Shown piece by piece: positions 1 through 6,783 of a stretch of DNA of 39,870 nucleotides. This DNA is from an uncultured Clostridia bacterium (GTDB lineage Bacteria > Bacillota > Clostridia > UMGS1883), in contig CANRJP010000014.1 in NCBI GenBank assembly GCA_947630975.1, forward strand, positions 1 to 39,870. Direction: 5' to 3'. A model generated the notes under the pieces. That model had not been told where the DNA came from. It was given only the letters and a program-made list of their open reading frames with translations, and did not search any database. The translations under genes were made by a program, and so were the position numbers. Positions within the stretch are counted from its first letter, which is position 1. Each line of letters opens with the position of its first letter.

Positions 1-342
1 AACGAGCTGGCGGTGGAGGCCGTGGACGGAGCGGTAAACGCCGGCGGCAGCGCGGGGCTTTACACCGTCAACAGTCTTGATGTCGAGAAAGCGGGCGCTA
101 GCCTTCGGGTAAAGGCCGACGTCACCAAGAACGGCGAACGTTCCGGCGAGGACGCCATCGTCATCGCCATGTACAAGGACGGAGCTTTGGTGGATATGCT
201 GTTCATGGAGGCGGAGTTCGCCCAAGGACAGACGGCCCGCTTCGGCGGAATGATGACCGCCGTCGAGGGGGCCACGGTCAAGGCCTTCGTCTGGGACGAT
301 TTGACCACCATGACCGCCCTGAGTAACACCGTGGAGAAATAA
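1..342 (+). CDS. C-terminal part of a secreted/surface protein (partial)
   Basis: The reading frame is open at the left edge and ends with TAA at 340-342, so the start lies outside the window. The visible 113 residues form a small beta-rich domain with alternating polar and hydrophobic residues. It ends in the motif VKAFVWDDLTTMTALSN, a C-terminal signature I associate with many secreted Clostridia proteins (carbohydrate-active enzymes and surface proteins). No membrane anchor or sorting signal is visible. The gene is followed at once by a strong intrinsic terminator. The catalytic part, if there is one, cannot be named from this fragment. Confidence 0.7.
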   Translation, partial: NELAVEAVDGAVNAGGSAGLYTVNSLDVEKAGASLRVKADVTKNGERSGEDAIVIAMYKDGALVDMLFMEAEFAQGQTARFGGMMTAVEGATVKAFVWDDLTTMTALSNTVEK

Positions 343-353
343 TAACACGTATA

Positions 354-392
354 AAAAAGCGCCTCCCGCGCATATGCGGGGGCGCTTTTTGT
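354..392 (+). terminator. Intrinsic terminator of the partial upstream gene
   Basis: A GCGCC-TCCCGC stem closes over a CATATG-containing loop and is followed by a run of T. It starts about 10 bp after the stop codon at 342. Confidence 0.85.
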
Positions 393-443
393 GTGCATAC
401 AATTAGATACTGACAGTAACAATGACAAAAACATAAAAAAATC

Positions 444-472
444 TTGCATTTTGCCGGAATATGTGTTATAAT
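444..472 (+). promoter_or_regulatory. Sigma-A promoter of toxin module 1 mRNA
   Basis: TTGCAT (444-449) and TATAAT (467-472) are separated by exactly 17 bp. The same promoter with the same spacing recurs upstream of the peptide genes at 23049, 27852 and 28287. Confidence 0.8.
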
Positions 473-539
473 ACCCCTTGGATAGAGCGCAAGTAGTGGG
501 ACGGTTAGCCATCTTCCTTGTGAAAGGAGGTGGTTTGTG

Positions 540-635
540 ATGCTTGATGTGTTCACATTGTTTTTTATGCTCGCATTAGCTTGGGGCATAAACATAGCGT
601 GTTGGATCATCATTTACTACACCACAAAAAAATAA
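540..635 (+). CDS. Small hydrophobic peptide, putative type I toxin (module 1)
   Basis: A 31-residue peptide starts with ATG at 540, preceded by an exceptionally strong ribosome binding site (GAAAGGAGGTGG, about 522-533). It starts MLDVFTLFF, has one membrane-spanning core that includes LALAWGINIACWIII, and ends in a basic tail (KK). This resembles TxpA/BsrG/holin-like type I toxins in architecture, which insert in the membrane when overproduced; I claim no sequence family membership. Its 5' leader (from about 479) carries the invariant motif GATAGAG...ACGGTTAGCC shared with the other modules. The stop codon sits in the first arm of a terminator shared with a convergent RNA. Toxicity is inferred from the layout only. 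Confidence 0.65.
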   Translation: MLDVFTLFFMLALAWGINIACWIIIYYTTKK

Positions 636-670
636 CTGCCCCCACAGCTAAAGCGGGCAGTTATTTTTAA
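627..670. terminator. Bidirectional terminator shared by toxin mRNA and antisense RNA, module 1
   Basis: AAATAACTGCCC pairs with GGGCAGTTATTT across a loop containing AGCTAAAG. A-runs and T-runs on both sides let it work in both directions. The stem is nearly invariant in all copies of the module. The loop in the toxin sense contains GCTAA, complementary to TTAGC in the leader. Confidence 0.85.
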
Positions 671-712
671 CCAAACGCTTCGGCTAACCGTTTTACGGCC
701 TTGCCTCTATCT
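627..712 (-). ncRNA. Convergent antisense RNA, putative type I antitoxin (module 1)
   Basis: An RNA of about 86 nt is predicted from the minus-strand promoter at 719-747 to the shared terminator. It begins GATAGAGGCAAGGCCG...ACGGTTAGCC and can fold GGC/CCGT with ACGG/GCC. It overlaps the toxin mRNA only over the terminator and the last codons, as in TxpA/RatA and BsrG/SR4. No open reading frame with a ribosome binding site is seen in it. Confidence 0.65.
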
Positions 713-718
713 ATTTTT

Positions 719-747
719 ATTATACACGATATTTTTTGCTTTGTCAA
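719..747 (-). promoter_or_regulatory. Promoter of antisense RNA, module 1
   Basis: Read on the minus strand, TTGACA (747-742) and TATAAT (724-719) are 17 bp apart, a consensus sigma-A promoter. It is stronger on paper than the toxin promoter (TTGCAT), as expected for an antitoxin made in excess. Confidence 0.85.
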
Positions 748-776
748 GTGATTTTAATTGAAAATTTTACTTTTAC

Positions 777-846
777 GGGGCGGTGACGCCGCCTTACATT
801 ATATTCCTCATTCCTCATTCCTAATTTCTAATTCCTCATCTTCCCC
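777..846. repeat. Fragment of the heptad/GGGGCAG repeat family
   Basis: CGGGGCGG-type end sequence is followed by heptads of the ATTCCTC/ATTCCTA type. The fragment lies between module 1 and the minus-strand gene ending at 808, and it supplies that gene's last codons and stop. Confidence 0.6.
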
Positions 847-2535
847 ATATCCGAAGTCCATCCTGATATAGGGCTGTGCCCGGTCGGCATAGTCGGTGAT
901 GAGCTTTTTCCGTTCCATATTGTCCACCGCCTCGGCCAGCTCCAATATCCGCTGATAGCAGCGGTTGGCGGCGACGCTGCCCTTCTGAGTAGTCTCGATA
1001 AGAGAGTAGAGATGTCCGGCGGCCCTGACCTTGGCGTCCTCCCACAGGGGGGACAGCTCCATGGCTTTGGCGTCCGTATCCACAGCCGAGGCTAATTTGC
1101 CCCCAAGGGCCTCGATCTCGGCGTACTCCGCCAGATAGGGGCCTGTCTCGCAGCCCCGGTCTATGGCCTCCTGTATGTAATACTCGGCATAGGCCAGATC
1201 GTTCCTCGAGCCTGACTCGCCGTAGCTCTCATGATAGGCCAGCGCCGCCCGGTAGCAGCAATCTCCGTCGAAGGGATCGAGCCTCGCCGCAAGGGCCAAG
1301 GCTCCGCCGCTGCCGGTCTCTATTCCCCGGGCCTTTATTCCGGCGGAAACTCCAAGCACACAGCCAAAGACCGCCAACGCCCCCAAAATTCCCGCAACCA
1401 CAAACCTGACGGGTCTGATCCGCACCGAAAGGGTGCGCCCCTGTCTCCACTCGCCATATGCCAGCACTCCGGCCAGCATCATCAGTGCGCCCAGACTGTG
1501 CTCCGCCCCGGTAAGGAACGCGAACACCGCGATAGCCCCGCCGAAGCCGCAGAACAGGCTCTTTTTTTTCACGGCCATGTGAACCGTCCACGCGACGGCC
1601 GCCAGAAAGGCCAGCCCTCCCGGCAGTCCGAGGGAGGAGACGAGCTCCGCGCCCAGTCCCGCCGAGGCCGCGTCATAGTAGACCGACTGGAACTCTCCCT
1701 GACGCAGCAGAAATCCGCCGCCGCCCAGACCGCCGATGTTCTTCAGCCCGCAGAGTACGCCGTCGGCAAAGGGTCTCAGTCCGCCGCCGGAGCCGCGTAC
1801 GGCCATGATGATCATGGCCGCGGCGGAAAGCGCCGAAACTGCGGCGCCCGAAACACAGGCCGCAAGGTTCCGCCGGCCCAAGGACACGAACACCAGAAAA
1901 ATTCCGCCGGCCAGCGCGGTCAGCAGGCTGCGGCTCATGACCAGCACGAAAAGCAGGGGCAGACCCGCTACAAAGGCCGAGGGCTTCAGCTTGCCGTTTT
2001 TGCCGCGCAGAACGGCCTGACAGCACCACAGACCCGCGAGCATGAACATTCCCACCAGATGCCGGTCGCCCAGACCGGCGGCGAAAGCCCCGTCAAGGGA
2101 GAACCGGCGTATTATGATCCAGTCCAGAATGTTCCACGCCCCGCAGATAAGGGCGGATATCAGCACCAGCCCGGTCAGGCGGGAGCCGATGTCCTTTTCC
2201 TGAGCAAAATAGTCCGCCGCCAGCATGGCCGTCAGCAGAACCGTGAGCAGGACGAAGCACAGCCGAAGGTGCCCCGCCCGGTCGTCGGCCCATATCAGCA
2301 CAAAAAGGGCGTACGCCAGCATGACCCCGCCCACGGCAATATTGACGGAAAGATGTATTCTGCCGGTCTCAAACAGCCGCGCGGCGAACACAGCCGCCGT
2401 CACGGCGAACACGGCGTACAGTCCCCAGCTCCCGACGGCGGCCCCCAGCACGGTGGGCCCCAGCAGGATAAAGGCCGCCGCCAGCAGCTCCAGCAGCAGC
2501 TTGCCGGAAAATGGCCTTCTACTGTTCTTCCTCAC
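808..2535 (-). CDS. O-antigen ligase/polymerase-like polytopic membrane protein with C-terminal helical repeat region
   Basis: A long N-terminal part (residues ~12-390) holds about ten hydrophobic segments in the style of the Wzy/O-antigen ligase (Wzx/Wzy pathway) superfamily, including a long region between segments with GLGDRHLVG. The last ~160 residues are soluble and TPR-like (LAYAEYYIQEAIDRG, ELSPLWEDAK). Such proteins join or polymerise lipid-linked glycans at the outer face of the membrane. I chose the GTG at 2535 because AGGAGG lies 12 bases upstream; a TTG at 2559 has no ribosome site. The gene overlaps the end of the upstream CNNM gene by 17 bp, so the two are probably co-translated. 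Oddly, the last residues (EIRNEE) and the stop codon come from a dispersed heptad repeat. The substrate is unknown. Confidence 0.6.
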   Translation of the reverse strand: MRKNSRRPFSGKLLLELLAAAFILLGPTVLGAAVGSWGLYAVFAVTAAVFAARLFETGRIHLSVNIAVGGVMLAYALFVLIWADDRAGHLRLCFVLLTVLLTAMLAADYFAQEKDIGSRLTGLVLISALICGAWNILDWIIIRRFSLDGAFAAGLGDRHLVGMFMLAGLWCCQAVLRGKNGKLKPSAFVAGLPLLFVLVMSRSLLTALAGGIFLVFVSLGRRNLAACVSGAAVSALSAAAMIIMAVRGSGGGLRPFADGVLCGLKNIGGLGGGGFLLRQGEFQSVYYDAASAGLGAELVSSLGLPGGLAFLAAVAWTVHMAVKKKSLFCGFGGAIAVFAFLTGAEHSLGALMMLAGVLAYGEWRQGRTLSVRIRPVRFVVAGILGALAVFGCVLGVSAGIKARGIETGSGGALALAARLDPFDGDCCYRAALAYHESYGESGSRNDLAYAEYYIQEAIDRGCETGPYLAEYAEIEALGGKLASAVDTDAKAMELSPLWEDAKVRAAGHLYSLIETTQKGSVAANRCYQRILELAEAVDNMERKKLITDYADRAQPYIRMDFGYGEDEELEIRNEE

Positions 2536-3811
2536 CGTTTTCAGCTTCCTCCTCGACAACGCAGACCAGAACCCTCTCTATTCTGCGGTCCTCAATTTTC
2601 ACTATTTTCATGGCCAGTCCGTAGGCCTCTATCTCAAAGGTGGAGCCGTCCTCGGGTATGGTGTCCATCTGAGCGAAGATAAGGCCGCCGATGGTGTCGT
2701 ACTCCTCCACGGGCAGCTTGACGCCAAGCTCCTCCGCCACCTCGTCCAGAGGGGCGGTGCCGTCTATCTCCCAGGTGTTCTCATCCAGCCGGACTATCGG
2801 CTCGGGCTCTACCTGTTCTTCCTTTTCGTCGTTTATCCGGCCCACAAGCTCCTCCAAAAGGTCGTCCATGGTGACGACGCCGCTGAAGCCGCCGTACTCG
2901 TCCACCACCACGGCCATGTGGTTCTTTTCCTGCTGCATATTGCGGAAAAGCACGTCCGTGGACACGGTCTCGGGCACGATATAGGCCTTATGGATTATGC
3001 TTTTGACGTCGCCGCTGCCGTCATAGAGGAACTCGTAAAGCTCCCGGGCGTAGACGATGCCCTCGATATTGTCGATGGTCTTTCCGCATACGGGAAAGCG
3101 CGAAAAGCCCGTGTCCCGCACCTGCTTTTCCCACTCACGGGGGTCGTCCCCAAGGCGGAGGACGGCCACGTCGATACGGTGGGTCATGACGTCGGCGGCG
3201 GACATACTGTCGAACTCAAATATATTCTGAATGAACTCCTGCTCCTCGGGAGCTATGACGCCGGTCTCGGTGCCGATGTCCACCATCATGCGGATCTCCT
3301 CCTCGGTCACGTCCTCCAGCTCCTCGTCGGGAGCCACGCCGAAGAGACCGGCGCAGAGCCTCGCCAGCCACAGGCAGGCCGCCACCGGCGGCAGACTTAC
3401 GAAGTAAAAGCCCTCCATTACCCAGGTCATTTTGCGGGACACGGCGGCAAAATACTTGCGCCCCACCCGCGCTGGGGCCAGACGGCCGACTATGACCGAG
3501 ACCATTGCGACGGCCACCGCCAGCAGGCAGGCCAATACCGGGCCGCTGTAATCTATGACCGCGCCGATGTAAACCGTTGTCAGCATACCCACGCAGATAT
3601 AGAGGAGAGTGGTCCAAAAGCGGTAGCCCACCGCGAAACGGGCCTCGTTTTCCTTCAGCTTGAGAAGGCGGCGGCTGGCCGGGTCGCCGTCCTCGGCGTC
3701 CTTCCGGAGAGCGGTTATGTTCAGCTCCTCAAGAGCCACGTTCAGGACGGTAAAAAGTCCGCATATGACAAGCAGCCCAAGCTGCGTAATACTCGCGGGG
3801 AGAGGTTCCAA
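2519..3811 (-). CDS. CNNM/CorC-family membrane protein with CBS pair (hemolysin-C type)
   Basis: The product is 430 residues and has the usual order for the family. A DUF21/CNNM transmembrane domain with four hydrophobic stretches spans residues ~10-165. A CBS pair follows (~190-315; motifs DVMTHRIDV, GFSRFPVCG, VVVDEYGGFSGVVTMDDLLEELVG), then a CorC/HlyC C-terminal domain (~330-410; GTAPLDEVAEELG, YDTIGGLI). Family members take part in magnesium/cobalt homeostasis. The start is TTG at 3811 with GAAAGG about 10 bases upstream; a TGA lies just upstream in frame. It sits 22 bp downstream of the hemolysin III gene and overlaps the following gene, so all three probably form one transcription unit. 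Confidence 0.9.
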   Translation of the reverse strand: MEPLPASITQLGLLVICGLFTVLNVALEELNITALRKDAEDGDPASRRLLKLKENEARFAVGYRFWTTLLYICVGMLTTVYIGAVIDYSGPVLACLLAVAVAMVSVIVGRLAPARVGRKYFAAVSRKMTWVMEGFYFVSLPPVAACLWLARLCAGLFGVAPDEELEDVTEEEIRMMVDIGTETGVIAPEEQEFIQNIFEFDSMSAADVMTHRIDVAVLRLGDDPREWEKQVRDTGFSRFPVCGKTIDNIEGIVYARELYEFLYDGSGDVKSIIHKAYIVPETVSTDVLFRNMQQEKNHMAVVVDEYGGFSGVVTMDDLLEELVGRINDEKEEQVEPEPIVRLDENTWEIDGTAPLDEVAEELGVKLPVEEYDTIGGLIFAQMDTIPEDGSTFEIEAYGLAMKIVKIEDRRIERVLVCVVEEEAENGEEEQ

Positions 3812-3833
3812 GATCCATCAACCTTTCTTTTAA

Positions 3834-4490
3834 TTATCTTATCACGTACAGCAGCACGGCGAAAAAGTGCAGAATGCTGCCGGCCAGCACGAAAATGTGC
3901 CATATGGAGTGCATATACGCCACTTTTTTCATGCAGTAGAACACCACGCCCAGCATATATACCACGCCGCCGGCCAAAAGGAGGGCGATTCCGCCGGGGG
4001 CCAAAGATGCCTTAAGGGTGCCCCACATAGCCACCACCGCCCAGCCGAGGACGATGTAGCTGACAAGGCTGACTGCCTTGAATTTCTCCATATTAATGGC
4101 GTTAAGGGTTATGCCCAGCGCCGTAACGCCCCAGACTACGCCGAAAAGCACCCAGCCGCCGTGCTGGCGCAGGGAACAAAGGGCGATGGGGGTATAGGTT
4201 CCGGCGATGAGCAGATAGATGCTGCAATGATCCAGCACCCGGAACACCTTTTTGGCGCCTTTGGCGCTGATGGCGTGATAGAGTGTGCTCATGGTGAACA
4301 GCACTATCATTGTCGCGCCGTATACGGCCCCGCCGACCACGCCGTAAACGTTGTGGGCCTTGGCCGCGAACACCACCAGCAGCACCAGCGCCGCCACGCC
4401 CAGCAAAGCGCCTATGCCGTGGGTCACCGAGCTGAATATTTCCTCCCCGAGAGAGTAAAGCTTTCCCTTGCGTCTCGCCGCCGTAGTCAT
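3834..4490 (-). CDS. Hemolysin III / PAQR family membrane protein
   Basis: 218 residues with seven hydrophobic segments. The PAQR signature is complete: TMSTLYHAIS early, DHCSIYLLIAGTYTP in the middle, and HSIWHIFVLAGSILHFF at the end, supplying the Ser, Asp and His residues that bind a metal in this hydrolase-like fold. Its biological role in bacteria is not established. A longer open frame extends upstream to 4655, but that part lies in a MITE; the ATG at 4490 has GGAGGG six bases upstream and matches the family's N-terminus. The insertion means that the gene's promoter lies in or beyond the MITE. Confidence 0.88.
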   Translation of the reverse strand: MTTAARRKGKLYSLGEEIFSSVTHGIGALLGVAALVLLVVFAAKAHNVYGVVGGAVYGATMIVLFTMSTLYHAISAKGAKKVFRVLDHCSIYLLIAGTYTPIALCSLRQHGGWVLFGVVWGVTALGITLNAINMEKFKAVSLVSYIVLGWAVVAMWGTLKASLAPGGIALLLAGGVVYMLGVVFYCMKKVAYMHSIWHIFVLAGSILHFFAVLLYVIR

Positions 4491-4512
4491 GATTATCCCT
4501 CCGTCTCGTTTA

Positions 4513-4690
4513 TTAAGGCAATACCGCACAGAGATTGTGCCCATATTACGCCACAGATTTTTTGACGGAATTACGAAAACGACGAAGGAATACTGTCGTA
4601 TTTCAAGGAGTTTTCGTAATAAACGTCGGAAAAGATGCAAGCAAGATGGGTACAAAGCTCACTTGCGGTCTCTGTGCGGTATTGCCTTAA
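4513..4690. mobile_element. MITE-like element with 21+ bp perfect terminal inverted repeats
   Basis: The ends TTAAGGCAATACCGCACAGA (4513-) and its complement (-4690) are perfect. The 178-bp body is a long imperfect palindrome with a central GGAATACTGTCGTATTTC hairpin and no protein. A clear target duplication is not visible. It separates the divergent hemolysin III and Rrf2 genes. Its centre resembles that of the element at 22670-22830, so both probably belong to one broad MITE class. Confidence 0.75.
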
Positions 4691-4796
4691 ATTACAGTAT
4701 AGCATAATTTTTCCCGCTCCGCAACGGATTTAATAAAAATGTTACATTTTTTTAAAATTATCTGTGCGAAATTGTGTGAAATGTTTCGGTTTAGAC

Positions 4797-4825
4797 TTGA
4801 CAAATAAGAAAAACCGTGATAAAAT
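4797..4825 (+). promoter_or_regulatory. Promoter of the Rrf2 regulator gene
   Basis: TTGACA (4797-4802) and TAAAAT (4820-4825) are 17 bp apart. Downstream, in the leader, GTACATAA occurs twice in tandem (about 4862-4877), a possible operator for autoregulation. Confidence 0.75.
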
Positions 4826-4892
4826 AAAATCATAGAAATTAAATATGATTTTTATAAATTTGTACATAAGTACATAAAGGGAGAGTGACAGC

Positions 4893-5336
4893 ATGAAGAT
4901 CTCGACTCGGGGGCGGTACGCCCTGCGCACCATGATAGACATCGCCGTGAATTCCGACGGCGGCAGGAACATAACCATAAAGGAAATTTCCCAGAGACAG
5001 AATATCTCCGTCAAATATCTGGAACAGATAGTCAGCGTGCTGTCCAAAGCCCGGCTGCTGCGGAGCATAAGGGGAGCGCACGGCGGCTACCGGCTGAGCC
5101 GGAGGCCCGAGGACTACACCGTGGGGGAGATACTGCGGCTTGCCGAGGGCGGTCTCGCTCCGGTGGAGTGTCTGGACACCGAGGAAAACCTCTGTCCCCG
5201 AAGGTGGAGCTGTTCCACCCTTGCCTTTTGGGAGGGGCTGGACAAGGTGATACGGGACTATGTGGACAGCGTCACCCTGGCCGACCTGACCCGGAAAGAA
5301 CGGGAGGCGCGCTCCGGAGGGGAGTACTGCATATAG
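4893..5336 (+). CDS. Rrf2/IscR-family transcriptional regulator
   Basis: 147 residues. The N-terminal winged helix-turn-helix has the family pattern MKISTRGRYALRTMIDIA, ISVKYLEQIVSVL and SIRGAHGGYRLSR. Three cysteines follow in the pattern C-x7-C-x5-C (VEC...NLC...WSC), where Rrf2 proteins such as IscR and NsrR bind an Fe-S cluster, so a redox, iron or sulfur signal is likely. Relatives include CymR and IscR. No cysteine-desulfurase or isc gene lies beside it, so the regulon cannot be read from context. A GGGAG ribosome site precedes the ATG at 4893. Confidence 0.9.
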   Translation: MKISTRGRYALRTMIDIAVNSDGGRNITIKEISQRQNISVKYLEQIVSVLSKARLLRSIRGAHGGYRLSRRPEDYTVGEILRLAEGGLAPVECLDTEENLCPRRWSCSTLAFWEGLDKVIRDYVDSVTLADLTRKEREARSGGEYCI

Positions 5337-5527
5337 TAATTAGGAGGAGTTAGGAATGAGGAATTAGGAATACTGGCGGGGCAGCTACGGCGTTTTGTCG
5401 TTGCTGCGGCGGTGATGTAACCTCGATACCGTAGGGGCGCCCATCGGGCGTCCGCAATTAAGCGTTTACAGCGGCAATAACAAACGAAACTATCAATCGA
5501 ATTTTTCTATACCGCCTTACGTCAGCA
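5337..5527. repeat. Heptad-flanked dispersed repeat, right end missing
   Basis: Heptads (TTAGGAA/TGAGGAA) from 5339 lead into TACTGGCGGGGCAG at 5371. The middle carries CGTAGGGGCGCCCATCGGGC, a short palindrome common to several copies. The mirror-image right end is absent. No gene is seen in this stretch. Confidence 0.75.
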
Positions 5528-5532
5528 ATGAC

Positions 5533-5568
5533 AAAAAAAGCCTTCCCCTTTGATGGGAAGGCTTTTCT
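5533..5568 (-). terminator. Terminator of the aroQ-efp side operon
   Basis: AAGCCTTCCC pairs with GGGAAGGCTT around a short loop. On the minus strand it ends in seven T (complement of 5533-5539), just past the stop of the gene at 5595. Confidence 0.85.
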
Positions 5569-5594
5569 GCCATATTTCGGGTTTTCAAATTCTA

Positions 5595-6032
5595 TTACTT
5601 ACAGTCGTCGCAGTCGCACTCGTCGTCGGTGAACTCGATCTCTATCTCTTCCTTACAGTTAGGGCAGGTGATGGTGCTTTCACCGCTCTCCAAAAGCGAC
5701 GCGTCAAGGTAGATGGTGTCGCCGCAGTGGGGACACTCGACGGCCAGCTCGTCATCGTCGTCGAAATCCCAGTCGTCATCGTCGTCATCACAATCGTCGC
5801 AGTCACACTCGCCGTACATTTCTTCCTCGACGTCCCCAAGTGCCTCGTCTATCTCGTCCACCAGATCCTGAAGCTCGTCTACGGTGTCGGTCAAAGACTC
5901 TATCTCGTCGGACATATCGCTCACAAGCTCGATTACCGCCTTGAGGATCTTGCCTTCTTTTGTGGTGAGGTCAAGCTCCGCGCCCTCCATAAGGCCCTTG
6001 AGGTATGACGCTCTTTCTGTTAAATAGCTCAT
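5595..6032 (-). CDS. CD1247-type protein with acidic linker and C-terminal zinc ribbon
   Basis: 145 residues. The N-terminal half is helical and probably coiled (SYLTERASYLKGLMEG, then a heptad-like ELVSDMSDEIESLTDTVDE), matching what I know as the CD1247 N-terminal domain in Clostridia. The middle is a nearly pure Asp/Cys stretch (CDCDDCDDDDDD). The C-terminal half is a zinc ribbon, CPHCG...CPNC, closed by CDCDDCK. The function is unknown. It lies 39 bp downstream of efp with its own AAGGAGG site at 6039-6045 and is probably in the same transcript. Confidence 0.8.
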   Translation of the reverse strand: MSYLTERASYLKGLMEGAELDLTTKEGKILKAVIELVSDMSDEIESLTDTVDELQDLVDEIDEALGDVEEEMYGECDCDDCDDDDDDWDFDDDDELAVECPHCGDTIYLDASLLESGESTITCPNCKEEIEIEFTDDECDCDDCK

Positions 6033-6071
6033 GCTGCCGCCTCCTTAATGATAATGTTGTTTTTGAAAAGC

Positions 6072-6629
6072 TTACGCTCTGGACATATACTCGCCGGTGC
6101 GGGTGTCGATGCGTATGGTCTCGCCCTGATTGATGAACAGGGGAACCTGCACCTGAGCGCCCGTTTCAAGAGTGGCGGGCTTTGTCGCGCCCTGAGCGGT
6201 GTTGCCGGCAAAGCCGGGCTCGGTATCGGTAACCGCGAGTTCCACAAAGTTCGGCGGCTCAACGCCGAAGATGTTGCCCTTGAAGGACAGGATCTTGACC
6301 TGCATATTCTCCTTCACAAACTTAAGGGCGTCGCCCAGCTTGTCGCTGCCGATGGGTATCTGCTCGTAGGTCTCGGGATCCATAAAGTAGTAGAGATCCC
6401 CGTCGCTGTAAAGGTATTCCATATCCTTTCGCTCAATATGCGCCTTGGGCATCTTGTCGGTGGGGCTGAATGTGCGCTCGACAACGCCGCCGGAAATAAC
6501 GTTTCTGATTTTTGTCCGCACAAAAGCCGCGCCTTTGCCGGGCTTAACGTGCTGGAACTCTATAACCTGATAAACGCTGCCGTCAAGTTCAAAGGTCACA
6601 CCGTTTCTGAATTCGCCTGCGGAAATCAT
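6072..6629 (-). CDS. efp: Elongation factor P
   Basis: 185 residues, the standard length. All three domains are present: KOW-like N-terminal (1-65), the central OB domain (66-128) and the C-terminal OB domain (129-185, with [13 protein letters not shown] and the closing [21 protein letters not shown]). The modifiable tip lysine is Lys32 in [12 protein letters not shown]. The protein relieves ribosome stalling at polyproline motifs. No gene for a lysine-modifying enzyme is in the window. GAAAGGAAG precedes the ATG, and it lies upstream of the zinc-ribbon gene. Confidence 0.98.
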   Translation of the reverse strand: MISAGEFRNGVTFELDGSVYQVIEFQHVKPGKGAAFVRTKIRNVISGGVVERTFSPTDKMPKAHIERKDMEYLYSDGDLYYFMDPETYEQIPIGSDKLGDALKFVKENMQVKILSFKGNIFGVEPPNFVELAVTDTEPGFAGNTAQGATKPATLETGAQVQVPLFINQGETIRIDTRTGEYMSRA

Positions 6630-6670
6630 TTCATATCTTCCTTTCGTCTATTAAATAAAAAGCAGTCACC

Positions 6671-6702
6671 ATTATAATACTACAAAAGAGGAAAATAATC
6701 AA
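6671..6702 (-). promoter_or_regulatory. Possible promoter of efp
   Basis: On the minus strand TATAAT (6676-6671) lies downstream of TTGATT (6702-6697). The 20-bp spacing is longer than ideal, so only the -10 box is convincing. Confidence 0.4.
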
Positions 6703-6783
6703 GTCTTTTTTCAAAATAGTTGGAAAAATTTTACCGTGGCAACGGAAGCGGGGAGCAAACCGCCGCCGGAAAACCGGCCGCGC

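Noticed and set aside
4491-4655. N-terminal extension of the hemolysin III protein
   Set aside because: The extra codons lie in the MITE, have no ribosome site, and the family begins near the ATG at 4490.
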